DNA of 47,285 nucleotides from Bacteroidota bacterium (GCA_018267155.1 JAFDZE010000021.1:1-47285), one strand, 5' to 3'. Positions 33,942 to 42,561 are shown, counted from the stretch's first letter. The notes: a model not told the origin generated them from the letters alone. Program-made: numbers and translations.

Positions 33942-34898
33942 TCAGGCCTTCCGCGCCATCACGCGCTCCACAGCTTTCACGATATCGGGCGTGTCCAGTC
34001 CGTACTTCTTCAGCAACTGGTCCGGTGTTCCGCTCTCGCCGAAGCTGTCGTTCACGGCCACGTACTCCTGCGGAACATGGGCATGGCGCACCAGTACCTG
34101 AGCGATGGTATCGCCCAGGCCGCCGTACCGATTGTGTTCTTCGCAGGTGACCGCGCATCCCGTTTTCCGGACAGAGGCTAAGACGGCCGCTTCATCGAGA
34201 GGTTTGATCGTGTGTACATTGATCACCTCGGCCCGGATGCCGCGCTCGGCCAGCTGCTCCGCTGCTTGCAGGGCCTTCCACACCAGGTGGCCGCAGGCGA
34301 ACACGCTCACATCGGAACCTTCGATCAGGCGCTGGGCCTTGCCGATCTCAAAGGGCAGATCTGTGGGGATGAACACGGGCCATTTAGGGCGCCCGAAGCG
34401 CAGGTACACCGGCCCTTCGTGCGCGCCGATGGCGATGGTGGCCTGCTTGGTCTGGTTGAAGTCGCAGGGCACCACCACGGTCATGCCGGGCAGCATACGC
34501 ATCAGTCCGATGTCCTCCAGGATCTGGTGCGTGGCGCCGTCCTCGCCCAAGGTGAGCCCGGCGTGGCTGGCGCAGATCTTCACGTTCTTGCCGGCGTAGG
34601 CGATACTCTGGCGGATCTGGTCGTACACGCGACCGGTGCTGAAGTTGGCGAAGGTCCCGGTGAAGGGGATCCTCCCACCGATAGTGAGGCCAGCCGCTAT
34701 GCCCATCATGTTCGCTTCGGCGATGCCCGTTTGGAAGAAGCGGTCCGGGTATTTTTTGGCGAAGGCGTCCATCTTCAGCGAACCGGTGAGGTCGGCACAG
34801 AGGGCCACCACACGCTCATCGCGCGAGCCGAGTTCGAGGAGGCCGGCGCCGAAACCGCTGCGGGTGTCCTTCTGGTCGAGGATGGGGTAAGTGCTCAT
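33942..34898 (-). CDS. Transketolase, C-terminal subunit (pyrimidine-binding and C-terminal domains)
   Basis: 318 residues from the ATG at 34898 (MSTYPILDQKDTRSGFGAGL). It has the central transketolase domain (RFFQTGIAEANMMGIAAGLTIGG, with the catalytic Glu in GIAEAN; ASHAGLTLGEDGATHQILED) and the C-terminal domain (VINVHTIKPLDEAAVL, TCEEHNRYGGLGDTIAQVL). Split transketolases, with N and C halves as separate chains forming one enzyme, are common in Bacteroidota and archaea. The N-half is at 36470-37345, and the two halves are separated by a vWA gene. An in-frame extension upstream to 35015 runs through a palindromic repeat and is taken as non-coding. Confidence 0.93.
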   Translation of the reverse strand: MSTYPILDQKDTRSGFGAGLLELGSRDERVVALCADLTGSLKMDAFAKKYPDRFFQTGIAEANMMGIAAGLTIGGRIPFTGTFANFSTGRVYDQIRQSIAYAGKNVKICASHAGLTLGEDGATHQILEDIGLMRMLPGMTVVVPCDFNQTKQATIAIGAHEGPVYLRFGRPKWPVFIPTDLPFEIGKAQRLIEGSDVSVFACGHLVWKALQAAEQLAERGIRAEVINVHTIKPLDEAAVLASVRKTGCAVTCEEHNRYGGLGDTIAQVLVRHAHVPQEYVAVNDSFGESGTPDQLLKKYGLDTPDIVKAVERVMARKA

Positions 34899-34913
34899 GG
34901 CAGGGAGGGATCG

Positions 34914-35023
34914 GAGGGTGCGAGGTAGCGAGGGTGCATGGGTGTGAAGGTGCCAGGGTGCGAGGGTACAAGGGTGCAAGGCGGATCGCTCTCTTTCACC
35001 TTCGCACCCTGGCACCCCGCTAC
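34914..35023. repeat. Palindromic element, GGTGCGAG type (intergenic copy g)
   Basis: The longest copy: left arm about 34914-34980 and right arm about 34989-35023. The best pairing is 34925-34952 with 34993-35022, both containing GTAGCG and GGTGCGAAGG-like units. It lies between the vWA gene (stop at 35032) and the transketolase C-half start (34898). Like copy f, it leaves the downstream reading frame open. It shares its unit with copies a and e. Confidence 0.85.
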
Positions 35024-35031
35024 GGCATTCA

Positions 35032-36468
35032 TCATAGATCGAGGTTGACGACTTCTCCGCTTACGATGGTCACGTCCTTTTCAACGGAGAATGCGGACTG
35101 GCGGGCGTTCACGCCGCGCCGGACCACCTTGTATTCGCCGGGTTGCAGGCGGAACTGGCTGAAGGCATCGGCGGGGGAGAGGTCCACCACCCAGCGCAAT
35201 TCGCTGCCGTCCTTCACGAAGATGGCCCCGTGGCCCGGAGTGGTGCCGCGCAGGTTGAGCGTGCCGCTGCGGGGTATGCGCACGGGGGTGGTGCTGCTCT
35301 GGCGGATGTTCACGTCGGGGATCAGGATGCGCGGCAGGGTGAGCACCTCCAGGTCGTACACGCCGGTGCGGTATTTTTTGGTCGAGTTCATCCGCTGGGC
35401 GTTGAGCGTGGCGGCCTGGCCTTTGGCGCGCACGATGCAGGCGACCTCCTCGGCGGTCTGCACCGCGCCATCGATGCGCAGGTCCAATGTGCCCTGTCCG
35501 GCGGCCAGCGCGATGATATTGTGGCGCCCGGCCTCGATGGTGACGTTCTCCTTCACGCTGGGTGGCACGGTATGCGCCACCACGCGGTAGGTGAACACCG
35601 GGTCGATGCTGAGCGTGTCCGGTTCCCCGCGCAGGTTCATGGTATGCACGAAATTGTACCGTTGCTGGCCGGTCTTCTGGTCGTACAGGGTCACGGCCAC
35701 ATCGGTCTCGGTGGGCCGCGTATCGTCCGCCACAAGGAGGAGTTGCGTGGTGGTGGAGTTGAGGGCCTGGTCGATCACCACGCGCAGCACGCGGTCGAAC
35801 ATCTCGGGGGTGGTGGCGTCGTAATAGTTGCCCACGCATTTCAGGCTGAACTTGCCCGCATCCTCCAGGCCGATCCCGATGACGAAGGGTTTCAGGATGA
35901 TCCCCTTGGCCTGCAGTGCTCGACTCACGGCACAGGGGTCCTCATCGCAGGCCTCGATGCCGTCCGTGATCAGGATGATGACGTTCCGTGCCTTGTTGTC
36001 CGGGAAATCACCGGCTGCTTTCTCCAGCGAGCGTGCGATGGGCGTGGTGCCCAAGCATCGCACCGAGCGCATCGTTTGTCGGATGGCATCACCCTGGTGC
36101 GGCCCGAACGGTACCTCCAGGCGCGTATCATCACAATCCTGCTTGCCGGACTCGATGCGGGTCTGGTGGCCGTACAGCCGCAGGGCGAGTTCCGTGTTCG
36201 GTGCGGCCTCGAGCGGCCCGAGGGCCTCGAGCAGGATCCGGCGGGCGCTGTTGATCTTCGGTTCGTTCTCCCAGAACGCGTTCATGCTGTTGCTCGCATC
36301 GAACACGAAGAGGATGCGTGTCAGGGGGACATCCTTCTGCGCTGAGGTGTTCTGTGCGCGGGCGGGAAGCATGCCGCCGAGCAGAAGCAACGCGAAGGCC
36401 ACCACCGACCGAGCAACGGTCGCGAACGGGTCACGAGAGCGGCCGTTGGCCGTGGGCCGATGGCGCAT
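35032..36468 (-). CDS. Secreted von Willebrand factor A domain protein
   Basis: 478 residues from the ATG at 36468 (MRHRPTANGRSRDPFATVAR), followed by a hydrophobic signal stretch and GGMLPARAQ. The vWA domain has an intact MIDAS: DASNS in RILFVFDASNSM, Thr in GTTPIARSLEKAAGDF and Asp in ILITDGIEACDED, so metal-dependent ligand binding is likely. The remaining 250 or so residues are beta-rich repeats without a T9SS tail or lipobox. The start lies one base after the stop of the transketolase N-half gene, so the two are tightly coupled although functionally unrelated. No partner such as a MoxR ATPase is nearby. Confidence 0.85.
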   Translation of the reverse strand: MRHRPTANGRSRDPFATVARSVVAFALLLLGGMLPARAQNTSAQKDVPLTRILFVFDASNSMNAFWENEPKINSARRILLEALGPLEAAPNTELALRLYGHQTRIESGKQDCDDTRLEVPFGPHQGDAIRQTMRSVRCLGTTPIARSLEKAAGDFPDNKARNVIILITDGIEACDEDPCAVSRALQAKGIILKPFVIGIGLEDAGKFSLKCVGNYYDATTPEMFDRVLRVVIDQALNSTTTQLLLVADDTRPTETDVAVTLYDQKTGQQRYNFVHTMNLRGEPDTLSIDPVFTYRVVAHTVPPSVKENVTIEAGRHNIIALAAGQGTLDLRIDGAVQTAEEVACIVRAKGQAATLNAQRMNSTKKYRTGVYDLEVLTLPRILIPDVNIRQSSTTPVRIPRSGTLNLRGTTPGHGAIFVKDGSELRWVVDLSPADAFSQFRLQPGEYKVVRRGVNARQSAFSVEKDVTIVSGEVVNLDL

Positions 36469-36469
36469 A

Positions 36470-37345
36470 TCAGTAATCACCCAACGTCTCGGGAAGCTGT
36501 GCAAGTGCCTTGGCCAGTTGTTCGTCATTCGGGGCGATGCCATGCCATTCATGGCTGCCCATCATGAAATCAACTCCCATGCCCATTTCGGTGCGCATCA
36601 GGATGCACACGGGTTTCCCGCGACCGGTGCGCTTCTTGGCTTCGGCAAGTCCTTGGAGTACAGCGACCATGTCGTTGCCGTTCATGGTGAGCACATCCCA
36701 GCCGAATGCGGTCCATTTCGCGTGCAGGTCGCCCAGTGGAAGCACCTGGTCGGTATCGCCATCGATCTGGCGTCCGTTCTGGTCTACGGTGGCGATCAGG
36801 TTGTCCACCTTGTTGGCAGCGGCGAACATCGCAGCCTCCCAGATCTGGCCCTCCTGCAGTTCGCCATCGCCGTGCAGGGTGTACACCAGCTGCGGGTCCT
36901 GGTTCAGCTTTTTGGCCAGTGCGGCACCGATGCCCACACTGAGGCCCTGTCCCAGTGATCCGCTCGCCATGCGCACCCCGGGCAGCCCTTCGTGCGTGGT
37001 GGGATGTCCTTGCAGGCGCGAATCCAGGCGGCGGAAGGTCTTCAGCTCACTCGCAGGGAAATAGCCGCTGTGTGCCAGCACGCTGTAGAAAACGGGGCTG
37101 ATGTGGCCGTTGCTCAGGAAGAAGAGGTCCTGGCCGGCACCATTCATGTCGAAATGGGCGGGGTCGTGTTTCATCACGCTGAAGTACAGCGCGGTGAAGA
37201 AGTCAGCGCAGCCTAGCGATCCACCGGGGTGGCCGCTCTGGCAGGCATGCACCATGCGCACGATGTCGCGGCGTACCTGGCTGGCAATGCGCTGGAGTTC
37301 CTCGGTGGAGGGCTTGGAAGCCTTTACCGGCGCGGGTTCCGTCAT
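36470..37345 (-). CDS. Transketolase, N-terminal (thiamine diphosphate-binding) subunit
   Basis: 291 residues from the ATG at 37345 (MTEPAPVKASKPSTEELQRI); a TTG at 37354 would add three residues. Family blocks: ACQSGHPGGSLGCADFFTAL, FFLSNGHISPVFYSVLAHSG, ASGSLGQGLSVGIGAALA, and the thiamine diphosphate/Mg signature GDGELQEGQIWEAAMFAA followed by ATVDQNG. Together with the C-half (33942-34898) it forms one transketolase of the non-oxidative pentose phosphate pathway. It leads an operon reading N-half, vWA gene, C-half. A TACCTTCG box (37375-37382, minus strand) lies 29 nt upstream. Confidence 0.94.
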   Translation of the reverse strand: MTEPAPVKASKPSTEELQRIASQVRRDIVRMVHACQSGHPGGSLGCADFFTALYFSVMKHDPAHFDMNGAGQDLFFLSNGHISPVFYSVLAHSGYFPASELKTFRRLDSRLQGHPTTHEGLPGVRMASGSLGQGLSVGIGAALAKKLNQDPQLVYTLHGDGELQEGQIWEAAMFAAANKVDNLIATVDQNGRQIDGDTDQVLPLGDLHAKWTAFGWDVLTMNGNDMVAVLQGLAEAKKRTGRGKPVCILMRTEMGMGVDFMMGSHEWHGIAPNDEQLAKALAQLPETLGDY

Positions 37346-37374
37346 GTGTGGCAAGGGATCGGGATGAAGGTGCG

Positions 37375-37382
37375 CGAAGGTA
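37375..37382 (-). promoter_or_regulatory. -7-like box before the transketolase operon
   Basis: TACCTTCG on the minus strand, one mismatch from TAnnTTTG, 29 nt before the ATG at 37345. No TTG element at the usual distance. Confidence 0.45.
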
Positions 37383-37519
37383 CTTTCCGGCCATCGCAGG
37401 GCTGGTTGCGCGTGGAAAACTTCTGATAAGTGGAGCGGTGGTCGCCGGTTCTCGTTCAGCGGCTACCGGTGGTGCATGATATTGTTCGGATCCGGGAGGG
37501 CGAATATCTTCGGTCCAAC

Positions 37520-37666
37520 AAAAGCCGAATGGGCCGCACGGTGCTCAGTTGGCCCAAGCCAGTAGCGCGCATGGATGCTGGACAACTGCCAGCAGGAACG
37601 TACCTGTTCATCGTGCTCGGGCGCAACGGCTTGCGCCTGGCCACCCAACGCTTCATAAAACGATGA
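37520..37666 (+). pseudogene. Remnant of a T9SS C-terminal domain
   Basis: In the 317-bp gap 37346-37662, which otherwise holds only the transketolase promoter region, the plus frame ending at 37666 reads RMGRTVLSWPKPVARMDAG, then QLPAGTYLFIVLGRNGLRLA and TQRFIKR. This is a recognisable type A T9SS tail and aligns over about 47 residues with the end of the next gene (LGRAVLDLRQVPAQLDVG, then GTYAVTMLARDGMRLAMARF). No signal peptide or body precedes it. It looks like the surviving end of a deleted or recombined paralogue. Its stop overlaps the next start (ATGA at 37663). Confidence 0.75.
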
Positions 37667-39123
37667 GACCCATCCTTACGGGCCTGTGCGCGCTGGCCCT
37701 GCTGCCCGCAAGCGCGCAATGGCAGGCCATTGGCACGCCGTCCATCACCACCTCCGCCGGTGGCGATCCAGACATGTTGAGTGTGCGCCGGGTGTGGGGC
37801 GACAGCATCATGGACCGGCTGCTCCTCGGTGGCCAGTTCGAGTGGATCACGCACGATGGGGAGCCGGTGCTGGGCATGGGTCAGGCCAAGTGGGACGGCA
37901 CGCAGTGGGACAGCATCGCCACGCGCATCGCCCCGGTGGCCGGTACAACACTCGGTTTCCTGCGCTTCCAAGGGCGGTTGTACTCCTATGGGGAGTTTGT
38001 GCAGATGCTCGATGGCGGGGCGCACAACAAGTCCATCGCCCGGCTGAACGAGGACAATGCTGTGTGGGAGCCCTTGGAATGCCTGAATCCCGACACCGGC
38101 CACTACCTGAGGCGCCTGGTGAACATTGCCCCATCGGACACGCTTTACGCCACCGGATACCGGGCTTCGGTGTGCGGCTATCCCAACAACTACGTGTTCG
38201 CCTACGACGGCAGCGCCTTCCATGAATGGCCTCTATGTCAGTTGCAAGGCGCGGCCGATGACCGTGTATTCCACGTCTTCACGTTCCAAGGCATCTGGTA
38301 CATGACGGGCCATCTCATCAATTCGGGTCAGGGGTTCCAGGAGGTCCGTTTCATCCGGTACATCAACGGCGCATGGGAAGTGGTGCCGGGCTGGCCCTCC
38401 GCCTGGTACGGCTTCATCGAGGACGTGAGCATCCATAACGATACGCTGTATGTCTGCGGAGAGTTCAGCGAGCAGACCGGAGCGCCGGGGAACAACATCG
38501 CCTACTTCGATGGAACGGCCTGGCACGCCATGGGCGAGGGACTCGGCTATCCATCGGATCCGATGGGCATTGGCGCTGGCCGCATGCGCTGGTATCATGG
38601 GGATCTGTATGTGACCGGTCGGTACAGCCATGCCGGTGGCGAGGACCGGCATGGTGGCCTGGCCTGGTGGAACGGCGAGCAGTGGTGCGGTTTCCCGTCG
38701 GTCTTCGAAGGCGACGTGATGCCCGGTACCTGGCCCGAGGTACGCGATATCGCCGTGTGGCGGGACAGCCTGTACATCTGCGGCTCCTTCAAGAACCTCC
38801 AGAACCAGACGGTACACCAGGTGGCGCAATGGACCGGAGCACCACCGGATGCGGATTGCCTGTTCCAAGGGGTGGCCGCGAACGATCCCAAGGTTCCATT
38901 CTGCGTACATCCGAACCCGTCGGAAGGGCTCGTCGCCTGGAGTGGTATGCCTGCTGGGGCCGAGCGTGTGCGCGTGTGTGATGTGTTGGGCCGTGCGGTG
39001 CTGGACCTGCGGCAGGTACCTGCGCAACTCGATGTCGGCTCGTTCGCGCCAGGCACGTATGCCGTTACCATGCTGGCCCGCGACGGTATGCGCTTGGCGA
39101 TGGCACGCTTCGTGAAACGGTAG
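37663..39123 (+). CDS. Secreted propeller-like protein with T9SS type A sorting domain
   Basis: 486 residues from the ATG at 37663, chosen because the signal peptide MRPILTGLCALALLPASAQ starts there. The body has Trp- and Gly-rich repeats typical of a galactose-oxidase/delta-60-like propeller (for example WDSIATRIAPVAGTTLGFL, RLYSYGEFVQM, DTLYVCGEFSEQTGAPGNNI, DLYVTGRYSHAGGED, LYICGSFKNLQNQTVHQVAQW). The C-terminus VHPNPSEGLVAWSG ... FAPGTYAVTMLARDGMRLAM is a T9SS type A sorting domain. It follows a decayed tail of a paralogue. It converges with the O-antigen ligase gene with two bases between the stops. Ligand unknown. Confidence 0.82.
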   Translation: MRPILTGLCALALLPASAQWQAIGTPSITTSAGGDPDMLSVRRVWGDSIMDRLLLGGQFEWITHDGEPVLGMGQAKWDGTQWDSIATRIAPVAGTTLGFLRFQGRLYSYGEFVQMLDGGAHNKSIARLNEDNAVWEPLECLNPDTGHYLRRLVNIAPSDTLYATGYRASVCGYPNNYVFAYDGSAFHEWPLCQLQGAADDRVFHVFTFQGIWYMTGHLINSGQGFQEVRFIRYINGAWEVVPGWPSAWYGFIEDVSIHNDTLYVCGEFSEQTGAPGNNIAYFDGTAWHAMGEGLGYPSDPMGIGAGRMRWYHGDLYVTGRYSHAGGEDRHGGLAWWNGEQWCGFPSVFEGDVMPGTWPEVRDIAVWRDSLYICGSFKNLQNQTVHQVAQWTGAPPDADCLFQGVAANDPKVPFCVHPNPSEGLVAWSGMPAGAERVRVCDVLGRAVLDLRQVPAQLDVGSFAPGTYAVTMLARDGMRLAMARFVKR

Positions 39124-39125
39124 TG

Positions 39126-40361
39126 CTACGTGGATCCCGGTCGCGTGTTCGTCTCCAACCGTCCCGCCACGAACAGCGCGTTGAAGCTGGCGAAGAGCAC
39201 CACGCCCCATTGCCGTGCCAGGAGGTTCTCGGTGAGCATGCACAACAGCAGGAGGACGAGGAAGGCGAAGTGGGCGTGATCGCGCACATGCCAGGCGGAC
39301 CGCAGCAGCACGCTGAAGTAAAGAACGAAGAGCAGCAGCCCCGCGATACCGAAGCAGAGCCACCAATGGAGGGGCTGGTTGTGGGTGCCGTAGCTCCCAT
39401 CGAGCAGGATCGGGATCCCGAACTGCTGGTAGCACGTATCGAGCGTGGCCTGTGCCCGGGCCTGGCCGGTGCCCACGAGCCAGTGCGCACCGATCGCCTC
39501 GTGGGTGCAATGGGCGATGGCCCTGCGGATGTTGGAGGAATTGACCTCCGCTTGCGTGGCTGGGATCGCGGTGGCATCGAAGGACTCCATGATGCGCTGC
39601 CGTGCGCCAGGCAGAGCCAGCGCGGTGAGCACGCCGCCGAGGAGGATGGTGCCCGCGAGGACCAACGCCCTTCCACGGTGCAGGCGTAGTGCCACGATGC
39701 ACAGGGCGGCCACCAGGAAGGCGACGAGCGGCATACGCGAGGCCAGCAGGGCCGATGAGGTGAAGAGCAGGAGGATCGCGGCGATCCGCCAGGCACGGTA
39801 TGTTGCTCCACACAGCACGCGGTCCAACTGGAAGAGTGCGGCGCAGAGCAGGAAGTAAGCGGCGTAGGGCGGATGGAGCGAGGTGATCGCAGTGAAGGCC
39901 GCGCGGTAGTCGTACGCGAAGCCGCCGCCGGTGCTGGCGGGGATGCCGCTGATGGTGATCCCGATGTTCGCGTAGAGGGCCAGTGCCATCGCCGTCGCGC
40001 TGAACACATCGGTCATCGCGCGGCGGAAGGGGGCGGTTGATGGCGCGCCCAGCAGCAGGAAGCCCACGGGAAAGAGCAGGAGGGCGGCGCTGCGTTCGGT
40101 ATGTTTCCAGCCTTCGGCCAGGTCGGGCGCACGCAGGTTGTCCAGCAGCATGAGCAGGAAGGGTAGCGCGAGGAAGCCGCACCAGCGGAGTTGGGCACGT
40201 GTGATGGGCACGGGATCCACGAAGGCACGGAGTACGAGCAGCACCAGCCAGGCCACGATCACCAGGACCAATGCGCGCGTTGGCAGCACAGGCATCAGGG
40301 CGAGCAGCAGGGTGAACAGTGGGACGGCACCCCAGAGGAAGGGTCGAAGGAGGCCGCTCAT
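39126..40361 (-). CDS. O-antigen ligase-like (WaaL/O-antigen polymerase family) membrane protein
   Basis: 411 residues with about eleven hydrophobic segments spread along the whole length (first: FLWGAVPLFTLLLALMPVLP). A large periplasmic loop at about residues 255-330 contains HWLVGTGQARAQATLDTCYQ, then GSYGTHNQPLHWWLCFGIAG. The GTG/H...N-x-H-x-x-W pattern is typical of O-antigen ligase and related Wzy-like proteins. It probably transfers or polymerises a surface polysaccharide at the outer face of the inner membrane. Its start overlaps the stop of the GT4 gene by 4 bp, placing it at the end of a minus-strand envelope operon. Confidence 0.82.
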   Translation of the reverse strand: MSGLLRPFLWGAVPLFTLLLALMPVLPTRALVLVIVAWLVLLVLRAFVDPVPITRAQLRWCGFLALPFLLMLLDNLRAPDLAEGWKHTERSAALLLFPVGFLLLGAPSTAPFRRAMTDVFSATAMALALYANIGITISGIPASTGGGFAYDYRAAFTAITSLHPPYAAYFLLCAALFQLDRVLCGATYRAWRIAAILLLFTSSALLASRMPLVAFLVAALCIVALRLHRGRALVLAGTILLGGVLTALALPGARQRIMESFDATAIPATQAEVNSSNIRRAIAHCTHEAIGAHWLVGTGQARAQATLDTCYQQFGIPILLDGSYGTHNQPLHWWLCFGIAGLLLFVLYFSVLLRSAWHVRDHAHFAFLVLLLLCMLTENLLARQWGVVLFASFNALFVAGRLETNTRPGST

Positions 40362-41494
40362 GGTGCGTCGGCAGTGGTTCTGGGCATTGATCGCTCGCTC
40401 TGAACCTCGTTCACGATGGCGTGGATACGCAGTGCGAACCGATCGTTGAAACAGGGGGCGACCGAGGCGCGAAGTCGCACAGGATCCGGTGCCCGGGTTC
40501 GTTCCTCATGGCGCAGCACGGCCTGGCGGATGTCCGTCGGGCTGTCCGAGGAGAATAGAAGTCCACCGTGTTCCTCATTCACCGTTTCCAGGTATCCTCC
40601 CTGGCGCAGGGCGATCACGGGCGTGCCACAGGCCTGGGCTTCCAGCACGGTGAGGCCGAGGTCCTCGTTGGCGGTGCAGATCAATGCGCGGGCACGTTGC
40701 ATGCGTTCCACGAGCCGAGCTTGCGGTAGGAACCCGGTGAAGGTCACGTTGGGCGTGGCCATTTCGCGCAGGCGTTGCGCTTCGGGCCCTGCACCCACGA
40801 TGGTGAGCCGTTGTTCCGGCAGGTCGCGGAAGGCCGCGACGATGCGATCGATGCGCTTGTACGGTACCAGCCGTGAAACCGCGAGGTAACCCTCACGCGG
40901 GCCGTTGTACAACGTGAACACGTTCGGGTCCACGGGCGGGAGCACCACATCCGCCTCGCGACCGTAGATGCGCCGTACGCGCTCGCGCACGTTGGCGCTG
41001 TTGGCGATGAAGTGGTCCACATGCGCACTGTTGGCGGTGTCCCAGGCGCGCATGCGGCGCATCACCCGGCGAATGATCCATGCTTTCCAGGAGTGCATGC
41101 CATGTTCGCGCAGATAACCGTCCTGATCCACCCAGGCATAGCGCATGGGCGTATGGATGTAGCACACATGGACCTGGCCGGGTCGCTTGCGCACACCTTT
41201 GGCAACGGCATAACTTGAACTGAGGATCAGATCGTATCCGCGCAGGTCGAGGGACCCGATCGCCTTGGGGAACAAGGGCAGGTACCAGCGGAAGTGGGCT
41301 CTGGCGAAGGGAAGGTTCTGAATGAAGGTGGTGCGTGCCCGTTGGCCCCCGAGGATCCACGCTCGGTCCGCATCGTTCAACAGGTCCACCAGAGCGAAGA
41401 TATCGGCATGGAAGAGTCGGACCAGCTCGCGCGTCACCTTCTCGGCACCACCGGGTCCGCTCAGCCAATCGTGCACAACGGCCACCCGCATCAC
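40358..41494 (-). CDS. GT4-family glycosyltransferase
   Basis: 378 residues of the GT-B fold. The N-terminal Rossmann domain starts MMRVAVVHDWLSGPGGAEKV with the glycine-rich loop; the C-terminal donor domain holds YLAVSRLVPYKRIDRIVAAF, LTIVGAGPEAQRLREM and the E-x7-E motif (EDLGLTVLEAQACGTPVI). The length is normal. It is expected to act at the cytoplasmic side, building a polysaccharide or lipid-linked glycan. It overlaps both neighbours by 4 bp (40358-40361 and 41491-41494), so it is translationally coupled with the second GT4 and the O-antigen ligase gene. Confidence 0.9.
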   Translation of the reverse strand: MMRVAVVHDWLSGPGGAEKVTRELVRLFHADIFALVDLLNDADRAWILGGQRARTTFIQNLPFARAHFRWYLPLFPKAIGSLDLRGYDLILSSSYAVAKGVRKRPGQVHVCYIHTPMRYAWVDQDGYLREHGMHSWKAWIIRRVMRRMRAWDTANSAHVDHFIANSANVRERVRRIYGREADVVLPPVDPNVFTLYNGPREGYLAVSRLVPYKRIDRIVAAFRDLPEQRLTIVGAGPEAQRLREMATPNVTFTGFLPQARLVERMQRARALICTANEDLGLTVLEAQACGTPVIALRQGGYLETVNEEHGGLLFSSDSPTDIRQAVLRHEERTRAPDPVRLRASVAPCFNDRFALRIHAIVNEVQSERSMPRTTADAP

Positions 41495-42531
41495 CCCTGG
41501 ATCAAGGGCCCCAGCACCTCACGCAGGGCGGCCATGGTGCGTTCTTCAGAGAAGGCACGGGCGCGTTCATGGCCTCGGGCCACTTGTTCAGCACGCATTT
41601 GCGGTTGGTTCACGGTGACCATGGCGCGCATCATGCTGCGGGTGTAACCGATATCGGTCTCGATCACCGCATCGCCGAACTGCTCCGTGAAGACGTTCAG
41701 GTGCCCGGTGATCACCGGGGTGCCGATGGTGATGGCTTCCAGGATCGGCAGTCCGAATCCTTCGTAGTAGGAGGGTTGGATCAAGGCGATGGCATCGCGG
41801 TACAGACCACCGAGGCGAGCATCATCCACGTCGTTCAGGATGTGCAGACCCGGATGGTCGGGGATCGTTACCGGTGCGAACGCGCGATGCTTGCGGCCCA
41901 CGATCAACAGGTCGAATGCCGGCCGATGCAGACCGGTGTACCAATTGAGTACGCGATCGATGCCCTTGCGCGGATCGAGGGAGGCGACCATCAGGTAGTA
42001 AGGACGATGTTCCGGTGCGCTCCCGTTGGCCGGGAGCAAGGATGGGAGCACATAGGGCGGCACCACGAACGACTTGTCAGGCCCAATGCCGTAGTAGCGC
42101 TGTAGTTCCTGCTGAACGGTGCCGCTCACGGTGATCACACGTTCAGCGCGGCGCAGCATGCGCGGGATCAGCAATTTGTACCAGGTGGCGAACCGGCTAT
42201 TGAACCATTCCGGGTGATGCAGGTAGGCAAGGTCGTGTACCACGGGCACATGACGTGCGACACTCAGCGGACCGGAGTTGGCCGGGGAGAGGAGCACATC
42301 GCCTTTACCTGCAGCACGGGGCAATTCCATTTGCTCCCAAACGTGGCCGGAGGTGTTGCCCACGCGTTCCACCGCGAGCCCGCAGGCATCGAGTTTCTCC
42401 GGTGAACCTTTGGGAACGATCACGCGGCTATCGGGCCAGGCCTGCGCGATCAAACGCAGCAACAATCTTCCGTAGCGTTCAGTGCCCGTGACCGGCCTGG
42501 CCAGAAAGCGGCCGTTGATGACGAGCGACAT
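41491..42531 (-). CDS. GT4/GT1-like glycosyltransferase
   Basis: 346 residues. It begins MSLVINGRFLARPVTGTERY, the glycine/threonine loop of this family, and then VVHDLAYLHHPEWFNSRF and AERVITVSGTVQQELQRYYG. The donor domain has YYLMVASLDPRKGIDRVLNW and the E-x7-E motif EGFGLPILE followed by ITIGTPVI. Resembles mannosyl- or rhamnosyltransferase-type GT4 enzymes, but the sugar cannot be read. It is first of the three coupled polysaccharide genes. It starts 30 bp after the PIN toxin stop on the same strand, so it could be co-transcribed with the toxin-antitoxin pair. Confidence 0.88.
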   Translation of the reverse strand: MSLVINGRFLARPVTGTERYGRLLLRLIAQAWPDSRVIVPKGSPEKLDACGLAVERVGNTSGHVWEQMELPRAAGKGDVLLSPANSGPLSVARHVPVVHDLAYLHHPEWFNSRFATWYKLLIPRMLRRAERVITVSGTVQQELQRYYGIGPDKSFVVPPYVLPSLLPANGSAPEHRPYYLMVASLDPRKGIDRVLNWYTGLHRPAFDLLIVGRKHRAFAPVTIPDHPGLHILNDVDDARLGGLYRDAIALIQPSYYEGFGLPILEAITIGTPVITGHLNVFTEQFGDAVIETDIGYTRSMMRAMVTVNQPQMRAEQVARGHERARAFSEERTMAALREVLGPLIQG

Positions 42532-42561
42532 GCTGTTGTGAGGTGCAGGAGGGCTTGTTGG

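Noticed and set aside
34934..35590. A 218-codon plus-strand frame across the palindrome at 34914
   Set aside because: It starts inside the repeat and then runs antisense to the vWA gene; no domain or signal.
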